Under the pieces are notes generated by a model. It saw only the letters and a program-made list of their open reading frames with translations. It searched no databases and was not told the origin of the DNA. Shown in pieces: positions 13,533 through 20,209 of a stretch of 29,468 nt of DNA; the first letter of the stretch is position 1, and each line of letters begins with the position of its first letter. The position numbers were made by a program, and so were the translations under genes. Source of the DNA: a virus. Location: positions 1-29,468 of IMG/VR virus record IMGVR_UViG_3300005515_000045, one strand, 5' to 3'.

Positions 13533-15151
13533 CGCTTTGCCCCGATCGCGAATAGGGTAGTGCCGTTCTCCAGCGCCGTCGCTTCTCCGACGTGCGTGCA
13601 CACGGCCCGCAGTTGGTAGGTGCGCGGCCCGGGCGTGGTGCTCTCGTCGTAGAAGGTGACCGGCACCGTGATGTACTCCAGCGAATCGGAGCCCCACAGC
13701 GTCACCGGGGACACCGACAGGTCGGACCCACTGTCCGTGGCCAGCCCGACGAGCAGGTGCTGGTTGATGGAGCCGATGGAGATCTTGACCGCCACGCAGC
13801 CGGTCACCCACACCGGGGCACCATCCGGATCAATGGTCACCGTGATGAGCGTGATGTAGGAGCCCTCGGTGATCGGGACATCGGCCAGCAGACGCCCACC
13901 ACCAGGCGCCGTGATCGCGTGGCCGGCGACCTTCAGCGTAGTGATCGCCGCATCATCGATCTTGGCCGTCTTGATCACGGCGTCGGCCAGGTTCGCGGTC
14001 CCCAGCACGTCGACCTGCGCCGCGGTGACCTTCCCGCGGATCGAGGCAGCGGGGAAGATGGCGTTTCCGTCCCCCTGGATGCGGAAGCCGGCACCGATCG
14101 GGCCGGGCGTGTAGTTCGCCGACTCCATGCCCGTGGCATCGATCCGCATGGCGCCGATCGCGCCCGCGCCAGCGACGATGGTGCCGCGCGCCACGATGTT
14201 GTTGAACTCGGCGTAGCCGTTGGGCTGGACGATCCACCCAGCCGCATTGCCGGCGTAGTTCGTACTGCGCAGGTCGCCGCCGATGGCGCCGTCGCCGACA
14301 GTGAGCTTGGCCGCCGACAGGTTCCCGATCATCGCGTCGTCGATCCACGCGGCGCCGAGGCGCGCCACCATGGCCTGCAGGTTCACGATGAAGGCCGCGT
14401 CCATGTAGACGCCCTTCGGGATCGTCACCCCATTCACCTCGGTGTCGACCGTCTGGATGATGAACGGGATGATGTCGCCGACCCCGGCCGTTGCCGAGGC
14501 GACGTAGAACTGATCGGCGCGCAGCGCGATCTGGCTGTACGGCGCGGCGGGGTTCAGCGCGGCCGCCGACAACACCTCCAGCAACTGCCGAATGTCCTGG
14601 CCGGTGGTCACCGAGGCACCGTGGATGCCGCCGGCTGGCAGGTTGGATTCGACGCCATCGAGCGTCTGCCACTTCGCCCAAATGTGCCAGCGCGTGTTCG
14701 GCTCGCTGGGCAGCGCGATGATCGTGCGCGCGCCGGGCGCGTCGGCGACACGGACCGCGTCACTGAAGGTCGGCTCGGCCGGGTCGCTGGGCACCTTCTT
14801 GACCGCGTACAGGTTGGTCTGCCCATGGCCATGGCCCTGGGGATACAGGGGCGTGTCCCACGTGATGATGACCTGCGAGATGCCGGCGACAGCACCCAGG
14901 CCGGTGACGGTCGGTGGTGGAGTGAAGTCCGGCGGCGTGGTCCCGCCGATCGGCAGCGGCGTGCCGAGGCCGCCGTCGACCGTGCCGCGCCGCACCTCCG
15001 CGACCGTGACGGCGCGCCCTTCGCCGTCGCCCTGTGTGCCGATGAGCTGCCGCACCTCCTCGACCAGCCGCGTCAGCGGCTCGCGCACCGCGGGCTCGAG
15101 CTGCTGCGAAATGCCGGGCAGGTCGCGCCGGCGGATGGCCGCGTTCTTCAT
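13529..15151 (-). CDS. Tail fibre/tip-like protein
   Basis: This frame encodes 540 residues, starting at ATG 15151, which overlaps the upstream stop (ATGA). A short charged helix (about 1-45) is followed by a proline-rich linker and an FN3-like stretch (about 80-170, with VIITWDTP). A middle region resembles the C-terminal part of lambda J-type tail tip proteins (DUF1983-like): LRADQFYVASA, then segments such as GVYMDAAFIVNLQAMVARLGAAWIDDAMIGNLSA, broken by short repeated strands with VDVLGTANLADAVIKTAKID. The end is a compact beta domain. This pattern is typical of proteins at the tip of the tail that help receptor binding. In a podovirus it may be a fibre built on the same modules. The downstream DUF4376 gene is probably its partner. 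Confidence 0.72.
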   Translation of the reverse strand: MKNAAIRRRDLPGISQQLEPAVREPLTRLVEEVRQLIGTQGDGEGRAVTVAEVRRGTVDGGLGTPLPIGGTTPPDFTPPPTVTGLGAVAGISQVIITWDTPLYPQGHGHGQTNLYAVKKVPSDPAEPTFSDAVRVADAPGARTIIALPSEPNTRWHIWAKWQTLDGVESNLPAGGIHGASVTTGQDIRQLLEVLSAAALNPAAPYSQIALRADQFYVASATAGVGDIIPFIIQTVDTEVNGVTIPKGVYMDAAFIVNLQAMVARLGAAWIDDAMIGNLSAAKLTVGDGAIGGDLRSTNYAGNAAGWIVQPNGYAEFNNIVARGTIVAGAGAIGAMRIDATGMESANYTPGPIGAGFRIQGDGNAIFPAASIRGKVTAAQVDVLGTANLADAVIKTAKIDDAAITTLKVAGHAITAPGGGRLLADVPITEGSYITLITVTIDPDGAPVWVTGCVAVKISIGSINQHLLVGLATDSGSDLSVSPVTLWGSDSLEYITVPVTFYDESTTPGPRTYQLRAVCTHVGEATALENGTTLFAIGAKR

Positions 15152-16782
15152 GCGGCGTTCAGCTCGCGCACGTCGGTGGCCAGCCGCACTGCCTGGAGGT
15201 TGTCCACCGTGGAGGTATGGATCTGCCAGTCGTCCGCCAGAAAGCCGCTGCGCAAGGCGAAGGCCTCTCCGCTCAGCGCCTGGCGCTCCTGGACGACCGT
15301 GCGCGCCACGCCGCGCGGGTCCACCCATTTGGCCGTGAACGTCACAGACACCGGGTAGCTGTCGGCGACGACCTGCGCGTGCGAGTAGTTCTGCGGCGGC
15401 GTCTGCCGGTAGACCTTGCTCGTGAAGCTGGCCGTCAGCAGCGCCCCGGCGTCGAACCGACGGACGTTCCCGCCCTCCAACACATAGAGCGCGTCCGCGA
15501 GCTCGTCGTAGTGGCAGGCGTCGAAGCCGCTGCTCAGGTACCAGATCCCGGTCGGACTCTTCGGGTCAAACATGAAGCCCTTGCGGCCAGTGCCGTCGTC
15601 ATAGGACGCGACGTACAGGCGCCCGTAGCGGCCCGCGATGATCGAGCTGGGCACCATCGCCTTCCACTGCGCTGGCGTGACGATGTCCTCGGTCAGAAGC
15701 TTGTCCGAGTAGGTGGACGCGAGGCCTTCGTTCGACGGCCACACGGCGCCATCGCCCATGCTCACGACGCCGCGCGCGGATGCGCAGGGCCACACGTTCC
15801 GCAGCTCCATGTCGCTCATCGCGGCAGGATCCTGGCCCTGGATCAGCACAGCCTCGGCGGTGGTGAGCACCAGGTAGCACTGCTCCCACTTCGCGTTGGC
15901 AACCGGCTTGCCCTTCGTCGGGATGTCGTAGCGGACCGGGTAGGCGTATGCCAGCCCGGGCTCGGACAGGTGAACCCCGTCGGCCGACAGCACCGAGTAG
16001 ATGCCGCTCCAGAGCGCGATCATCCCGAACGCGCCGGCCGGCGGCGGGATCATGCCTCCCACCGGCATCACGTCGCCCAGCTTCTGCCCACTGTCCGTCG
16101 CGCTGGTGGTGCCGATCGGGATCTCGCTGTGGAAGAAGAACTCGGCTTCACCCGTCGCGCCGGCCTGGGTGCGGTAGATGCGCCGGGTGGTGATGCCGTA
16201 GGCCCCGGCCGGCGGTGCAGGCAGATTCAAGATGCTCAGCGTCGAGCCAGGCTTGCAGAGCACGCCGGTGCTGACCGGCGATGGCGCGGATTCCCAGCCG
16301 ATGTCGTTGACGAAGGTGTGGACGAAGAAGATCTCGCTCTCGGTGCCCGACGCGCCATTCGTCACGATGGCCACCGTCGCCGCGACGGTAGGCGCCGGCA
16401 CGGCCAGCTCGCGCACAGCTTGCGGGTACGGCGGCCCGCCGCCGAGCGCCTTGACGTTGTCCGTCCACTTCGGGGTGCCGTCGCCGGTGAAGTAGGTGCG
16501 CTCGCTCGTGTCCGACGAGTCGAAGCCGCGCGCATAGTTGACGATCGCGGAAGCGGACAGCCAGTACTGCGCGTCGTTGGGCGTGTCGCGGCCCATGCGG
16601 TAGATGCTGTGGCGCTGCGGGCTGGCCGGCACGGTGGCCACGGTCACGCGGGCGCGCAGCGGCCGAAGGTCGCCCCGGCCCGGATCGGCGTCGACGACAC
16701 GGACGCCGACGCTTTCGGCAAGCAGCCGAGGATGGAGCGCCGAGTTGGCACCGGAGAACCCTGCAAGTGTGATGACGGGCAT
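15148..16782 (-). CDS. Large tail protein, possibly nozzle or hub (beta-propeller-like)
   Basis: This frame encodes 544 residues from ATG 16782. The sequence is mostly beta-strand with repeated blade-like units in its second half, for example GMIALWSGIYSVLSADGVHLSE, YLVLTTAEAVLIQGQD, GRLYVASYDD and DALYVLEGGNVRRFDAG. Such repeats suggest a propeller, as in the nozzle or stabilisation proteins of podoviruses (T7 gp12 or P22 gp10 type). This is inference from pattern, not a recognised family. It is the first gene after the lysis cassette and moron, and it is not coupled to them. The 62-base region before it contains copy 2 of the repeated 12-base element and no strong ribosome binding site. Its stop overlaps the next start (ATGA). 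Confidence 0.6.
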   Translation of the reverse strand: MPVITLAGFSGANSALHPRLLAESVGVRVVDADPGRGDLRPLRARVTVATVPASPQRHSIYRMGRDTPNDAQYWLSASAIVNYARGFDSSDTSERTYFTGDGTPKWTDNVKALGGGPPYPQAVRELAVPAPTVAATVAIVTNGASGTESEIFFVHTFVNDIGWESAPSPVSTGVLCKPGSTLSILNLPAPPAGAYGITTRRIYRTQAGATGEAEFFFHSEIPIGTTSATDSGQKLGDVMPVGGMIPPPAGAFGMIALWSGIYSVLSADGVHLSEPGLAYAYPVRYDIPTKGKPVANAKWEQCYLVLTTAEAVLIQGQDPAAMSDMELRNVWPCASARGVVSMGDGAVWPSNEGLASTYSDKLLTEDIVTPAQWKAMVPSSIIAGRYGRLYVASYDDGTGRKGFMFDPKSPTGIWYLSSGFDACHYDELADALYVLEGGNVRRFDAGALLTASFTSKVYRQTPPQNYSHAQVVADSYPVSVTFTAKWVDPRGVARTVVQERQALSGEAFALRSGFLADDWQIHTSTVDNLQAVRLATDVRELNAA

Positions 16783-16807
16783 CGCACCAGCATCCCAGCG
16801 AAAATCC

Positions 16808-16819
16808 GGAAATCAACCG
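16808..16819 (-). promoter_or_regulatory. Repeated intergenic element, copy 2
   Basis: The minus strand reads CGGTTGATTTCC, identical to the copy at 12989-13000. It ends 25 bases before ATG 16782 of the large tail protein. It sits in the 62-base gap between that gene and the divergent plus-strand moron at 16845. The insertion of the moron next to it has kept the element with its downstream gene, as expected if it drives or processes that message. Confidence 0.5.
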
Positions 16820-16844
16820 CATCCACGTCTAGGGAGGAGAACCA

Positions 16845-17690
16845 ATGGAAGCTGATCCAACCACCCCTGAGCAGGTTTTGACATGCTTGGCGCGTTCCGG
16901 TTACCTCTTGGAATCTCAACTTGTTACGTCACTTGTCGAAGAAGGATACTTTGTTGAACCGAATCAGGTCATCAAAGATCCGAGGACAGGAAAGTCGCGC
17001 GAGATTGACTTGGTAGCGGAGCACTATTCCAAACGAATTGGGCCCTCTGACAGGGTTTGCGTAAAAACACACTTCGTGGCAGAAATAATAAACAATCGAT
17101 ACCCGGTCGTACTTATGACGGAACGACCAATGTCGCCAAACGAAGACTTCGAAAATTGGGTCAAGTATGCGGTCACGCCAATTGATAACTCGTTCGAAAC
17201 GTCCTTCAATATATACGACGATCGCACCCCACCAAGAGCGTATTTATTCTCGCAGTACTGCGGACTCACGAAGAAGAACAGGAACGATGAGCTAATGGCG
17301 TCACACCCCGACGACATGTATTCATCCTTACTTAAACTGGCGGAATTCACAGAGTCCGAACGCAACTCCTTTGTTTCGATGGCGTCAGAACTAAGCGACT
17401 CTACGTGGAGGATCTTCTTTTGGCACCCCATGCTTGTCTTGGGAGGACAACTCATGATGACCACGAAAGACGAAAGTGGAAATCCAATAGTTGTGGAGAT
17501 AGAGACGGCAGCCTTGGAATTCAATTGGCACGAGGGCGAAACTAGACGCTCAACACTAATTGAATTCATTACCGCGGCTGCTTTTCAAAGTCGCCTCGAT
17601 CAGATTATTCTGGCTGACGCGGAGTGGGAAACGAGGCTAGCAGCCATGCGCCGAGAGGCCTTCGCCGCTGACCCCATGGAATACAAGTAG
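16845..17690 (+). CDS. Moron gene: restriction-endonuclease-like protein, possibly a defence gene
   Basis: This frame encodes 281 residues and is the only sizeable plus-strand gene. GGAGGAG lies six bases before ATG 16845. Its codons are much less GC-rich than those of all neighbours, with many A/T-ending codons, so it was probably acquired separately. The N-terminal half resembles PD-(D/E)XK nuclease-like proteins: a helical start with GYLLESQLV, then GKSREIDLVAE (candidate acidic residue in EID), then VAEIINNRYPVV. In relatives as I recall them this last motif reads E-C-K-N-N; here it is E-I-I-N-N, so the expected lysine is isoleucine. The C-terminal half has further strands (RIFFWHPMLVLGGQL). 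Transcription against the late operon and foreign composition are typical of morons expressed in lysogens. Defence against other phages is an inference. Confidence 0.75.
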   Translation: MEADPTTPEQVLTCLARSGYLLESQLVTSLVEEGYFVEPNQVIKDPRTGKSREIDLVAEHYSKRIGPSDRVCVKTHFVAEIINNRYPVVLMTERPMSPNEDFENWVKYAVTPIDNSFETSFNIYDDRTPPRAYLFSQYCGLTKKNRNDELMASHPDDMYSSLLKLAEFTESERNSFVSMASELSDSTWRIFFWHPMLVLGGQLMMTTKDESGNPIVVEIETAALEFNWHEGETRRSTLIEFITAAAFQSRLDQIILADAEWETRLAAMRREAFAADPMEYK

Positions 17691-17719
17691 CGCTACACGA
17701 AGGGATGCACCACAACTAA

Positions 17720-17741
17720 CTCCGCAGGTCCATCAGCGGAG
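17720..17741. terminator. Possible bidirectional terminator between moron and spanins
   Basis: CTCCGC (17720-17725) and GCGGAG (17736-17741) pair around a ten-base loop, in the 42-base gap where the plus-strand moron and the minus-strand spanin genes converge. The stem overlaps the last codons of the outer spanin. Neither side has a clear T tract, so the terminator call is weak; the location is the main argument. Confidence 0.3.
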
Positions 17742-18041
17742 GCGTTTGCCAGACTCACTGCCCAACGCGGGCGGCTCCACCTGCCGGCCATCCTTCAAGC
17801 AATGCTCGGACGCCGGCAGCGTGATCTTCAGCAGCTCGAGCAAGTTCGACCTGTACTCGCAGACCATCGACCAGTAGGTTCCCGATGGAGGCGGCTCGGC
17901 CACGGCAGGCGGCTCCGGTATCGTCGGTGGCGGCACTGCCACCGGCCGCGTAGTCGGCGGCTGCGACGCGCAACTGGTCAAGCTCAGTGCGAAAGCCAGC
18001 AGCAGTGCGCTGGTTCGTGGTGCGTTCGTTCTGGAGGTCAT
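17733..18041 (-). CDS. Outer-membrane spanin lipoprotein (Rz1-like)
   Basis: This frame encodes 102 residues from ATG 18041, with AAGG seven bases before it. The N-terminus is a lipoprotein signal: basic start, hydrophobic core (SALLLAFALS) and lipobox LTSC at 21-24, so Cys24 would carry the lipid. A proline-rich stretch (about 29-52) follows, usual in outer spanins, and then a short helical part with two more cysteines. It is read in a different frame from the inner spanin gene and lies almost wholly inside it, running 22 bases past its end. Together the two would link inner and outer membranes and fuse them in the last step of lysis of a Gram-negative host. Confidence 0.85.
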   Translation of the reverse strand: MTSRTNAPRTSALLLAFALSLTSCASQPPTTRPVAVPPPTIPEPPAVAEPPPSGTYWSMVCEYRSNLLELLKITLPASEHCLKDGRQVEPPALGSESGKRLR

Positions 18042-18285
18042 GGTCCGCCTTCCGGATGACAGTGGTCATTGCCGCTTCGAGGTCGCGATAGCCCTGCGTG
18101 AGGACGAGGGCGCCATGCTCGGCATCCGCCCGCTCCGTTGCGACCTGGCCCTGCAGTTTCAGCAGCGCGACCTCCGCATGGTTCAGCTTGTCAGCGAGGA
18201 CCAAGACGCAGGCGAACAGGCCCGCGCTCAACGCCAGCGCGGCATACAGGCCCCAGGGACGGGTGACGGTACTGATGATTCCCAA
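17755..18285 (-). CDS. Inner-membrane spanin (Rz-like, DUF2514-like)
   Basis: This frame encodes 176 residues. I place the start at TTG 18285, one base after the endolysin stop and seven bases after AGGGAG, because the next in-frame ATG lies beyond the membrane segment. Residues about 11-31 (WGLYAALALSAGLFACVLVL) form a single N-terminal membrane anchor. The rest is a long charged helix (about 35-115) likely to be a periplasmic coiled coil, followed by a glycine- and alanine-rich break and a second helix. This is the classical build of an inner spanin. The outer spanin gene is nested in another frame. The non-ATG start may keep its level low relative to the endolysin. Confidence 0.8.
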   Translation of the reverse strand: MGIISTVTRPWGLYAALALSAGLFACVLVLADKLNHAEVALLKLQGQVATERADAEHGALVLTQGYRDLEAAMTTVIRKADHDLQNERTTNQRTAAGFRTELDQLRVAAADYAAGGSAATDDTGAACRGRAASIGNLLVDGLRVQVELARAAEDHAAGVRALLEGWPAGGAARVGQ

Positions 18286-18286
18286 G

Positions 18287-18766
18287 TCAGCTCTCCCTGG
18301 TGCCCATGGCGACCGACATTGGGGGCAGCGGCGCGGCCGCGGGCAGTGCGTAGCCCACCGGCCAGCGGTACCCGCGCGCGCGGGCGCGATCGAAGGTCGC
18401 GAGGCCAACGGCGTCGCTCTGGTTGCCGCCGAGGCCAACGATGTTCCCGCCCGCGTCGCGCGCAACGACGAAGAACACGTGGTCGCCACCGGGGCGGCTG
18501 ATGACGGCGATGCACCCGACCTCCGGGTGATCGAGCTTCACGCCCCACTTCAGGTAGCTGGCCGCGCCCTCGAAGCGGCTGGACACGATGCCGGCGCGCT
18601 CCAGGCAAGCGCCGACGAATGCAGCGCACCAGGGCGTCTCGTCGTCCTTGATCCCGCCGCGCCGGATCTCACGCCAGAAGGACAGGATCTCGGCCGCGTG
18701 CGCAGGCCCCTTGATCTCGCGCAGGCCCACATGCTTGCGGGCTTCGGTGAGCCACGGCGCTTCCAT
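18287..18766 (-). CDS. Endolysin, NlpC/P60- or CHAP-like peptidase (TIGR02594-like)
   Basis: This frame encodes 159 residues from ATG 18766, one base after the holin stop; a longer GTG start at 18790 would add eight mostly basic residues and is less likely. The sequence resembles the TIGR02594 group of cysteine peptidases: an N-terminal helix with LTEARKHVGLREIKGPAH, then DDETPWCAAFVGACLERAGI with probable nucleophile Cys47, then GDHVFFVV with His96 and GLGGNQSDAV with Asn115 or Gln116 as the third residue. It would cut peptide cross-links of the peptidoglycan. No signal peptide is seen, so it needs the holin to leave the cytoplasm. The neighbours, holin before and spanins after, make a complete lysis set. 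Confidence 0.85.
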   Translation of the reverse strand: MEAPWLTEARKHVGLREIKGPAHAAEILSFWREIRRGGIKDDETPWCAAFVGACLERAGIVSSRFEGAASYLKWGVKLDHPEVGCIAVISRPGGDHVFFVVARDAGGNIVGLGGNQSDAVGLATFDRARARGYRWPVGYALPAAAPLPPMSVAMGTRES

Positions 18767-18767
18767 G

Positions 18768-19214
18768 TCACGCCTGCGGCGGCAGTGCACCCTTCGCCTC
18801 CTGGACGATCTGGCCGATGTCCAGGTTCTCGCGACGGGTGAAATACCGCATCACCGCCGCAACGATCCAGAAGCCCAGCACCGCGCTGACGGCGATGAAC
18901 GGCGTCGAGGCCGCGAGGTAGATCCACAGGATGTGCTCGCCGGCCAGGATCGCCTGCCACGGCGCCATCAGCTCGGGGAACCACTGCAGCACCTTGAAGG
19001 CGGCGAGCGGCCCGAGGGTGAAGCTGCACAGCAGCCCCGCGCCGAGCCGGCGCACCGCGTCGATGTGTTCCTTGCCGGGGGTCAGCGGCACGATGGTGAA
19101 TCCGACCAGGATGGCCAACAGCGAGACGCCGGCCGCGATGACTGCGGCGAAGAGGCCCGACTTCAGGCCGGCCGCGAGGCCAAAGGTGGTTTCGGTGGGC
19201 ATCGTGTTCCTCAT
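18768..19214 (-). CDS. Holin-like membrane protein
   Basis: This frame encodes 148 residues from ATG 19214, with GAGG five bases upstream. A second ATG at 19202, five codons in as MRNTMPTETT shows, has GAGGA inside the first codons, so two starts with different N-termini are possible, recalling the holin/antiholin dual starts of other phages. Hydrophobic segments at about 17-45, 55-78 and 92-124 give three membrane spans. The charged C-terminal tail (about 126-148) would be cytoplasmic or periplasmic. The gene lies directly before the endolysin with one base between the stop and the next ATG. It opens an uncoupled block: copy 3 of the repeated 12-base element lies 31 bases before its start. 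I recognise no specific holin family. Confidence 0.7.
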   Translation of the reverse strand: MRNTMPTETTFGLAAGLKSGLFAAVIAAGVSLLAILVGFTIVPLTPGKEHIDAVRRLGAGLLCSFTLGPLAAFKVLQWFPELMAPWQAILAGEHILWIYLAASTPFIAVSAVLGFWIVAAVMRYFTRRENLDIGQIVQEAKGALPPQA

Positions 19215-19245
19215 GGTTGCCTCGCCACTGTCTTGGAAGATTCCG

Positions 19246-19257
19246 GGAAAGCAACCG
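19246..19257 (-). promoter_or_regulatory. Repeated intergenic element, copy 3
   Basis: The minus strand reads CGGTTGCTTTCC, one mismatch from the copies at 12989 and 16808. As with copy 1 it begins one base after the TGA of the preceding gene. It ends 31 bases before the holin start and would give the lysis genes their own transcript or processed end. A -35-like TTGCTT is followed after sixteen bases by GACAGT, a poor -10 box. Confidence 0.45.
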
Positions 19258-19258
19258 C

Positions 19259-20200
19259 TCAGCCGACCATCCAGCACCAGGCAGGCTGCGGCGCTGGCGC
19301 GTCCGACACATCGGTCACGGTCACGGTGATGGTCTGCGTGTCGATCGCGGTGCCGTCGCTGACCTGCACGATGACGACGTACTGGTTGTTGCCGTCGGCG
19401 TCGGCCGGGATCTCGAAGTCCGGCGGCGTCAGGAACGCCAGCACGCCGGTGCTGCTGTCGATGCTGAACTTCGCTGCGTCGGCACCACCGCTGATCGAGT
19501 AGGTCAGCGTGTTTCCATCCACGTCGGTAGCGGTCACCGTGGTGACGGCAGTCACGTTCTCCGGGACGCTGATGGCCGCCGTTGCACCGCCACCGTTGCT
19601 GGTGATGATGGGTGCGCTATTGCCACCTCCGCCACCCACGATGTCCGCGTTGCCGAACAGCGTGAACGACTCCATGCCGCTGCCCGAGAAGCCACCGGTG
19701 CCGGCCCCGGCCAGCGGCGCCGCATCGTTGCCGCTCGCACGCACGGTGCCCTCGATCAGCAGCTCCACCGTGCTGCCGGTGCGCCGCAGGCCCACGTTGC
19801 GCGGCGTGCCCACCGGGCTGTACGCGGCGCCACCGCGGAAGATCTCCGTCTGCACGCCGTTCGTGTAGCGGTAGCAGATGTATTCCCCCACGCCGCCGTG
19901 GAAGAACAGGAAGTACATCGTCGCGTTGGTGGCGGCCTTGTCGACCTGGTAGAGCAGCGCCTGGTAGGCGGCGTCCATCAGGCCCTGCGACGTGTAGGCG
20001 TTGCTGCTCAGCGTCACGTCGACCACGGCCATCGCGCCGAGGCCCGCGTTGTTGTCGGTGATCGCGCCGTTGCCATCCAGGCCGTAGAAGCCGCTCGCGC
20101 CCCAGGCCGGCCGGACGTAGCTCTGCCCCTGGTCGGTCTGGTGCGACGTGATCGGCGTGTTGACCGCGCCGGCGAACGAGTCGGTGATGTTGACTGCCAC
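19259..20200 (-). CDS. Cadherin-like virion protein
   Basis: This frame encodes 313 residues from GTG 20200, with AGGAG six bases before it (overlapping the TAG stop of the spike gene). Residues about 1-190 are beta-rich with motifs like GVGEYICYRYTNGV and STVELLIEGTVRASG, resembling a concanavalin/LamG-type jelly roll. A glycine-rich hinge (GGGGGN) leads to a cadherin-like domain at about 193-300: PENVTAVTTVTATDVDGNTL, then FSIDSSTGVL and VVIVQVSDG. In known cadherin-type repeats the D-x-D and PEN motifs bind calcium between strands. It follows the phosphoesterase spike and is likely a tail appendage or decoration protein that binds a surface sugar or protein. The exact position in the particle is unknown. 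Confidence 0.7.
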   Translation of the reverse strand: MAVNITDSFAGAVNTPITSHQTDQGQSYVRPAWGASGFYGLDGNGAITDNNAGLGAMAVVDVTLSSNAYTSQGLMDAAYQALLYQVDKAATNATMYFLFFHGGVGEYICYRYTNGVQTEIFRGGAAYSPVGTPRNVGLRRTGSTVELLIEGTVRASGNDAAPLAGAGTGGFSGSGMESFTLFGNADIVGGGGGNSAPIITSNGGGATAAISVPENVTAVTTVTATDVDGNTLTYSISGGADAAKFSIDSSTGVLAFLTPPDFEIPADADGNNQYVVIVQVSDGTAIDTQTITVTVTDVSDAPAPQPAWCWMVG

Positions 20201-20209
20201 GCTGCGCTC

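Noticed and set aside
13529-15151. Target gene of a diversity-generating retroelement
   Set aside because: No reverse transcriptase, no template repeat and no near-duplicate of the gene's end was found in the window.
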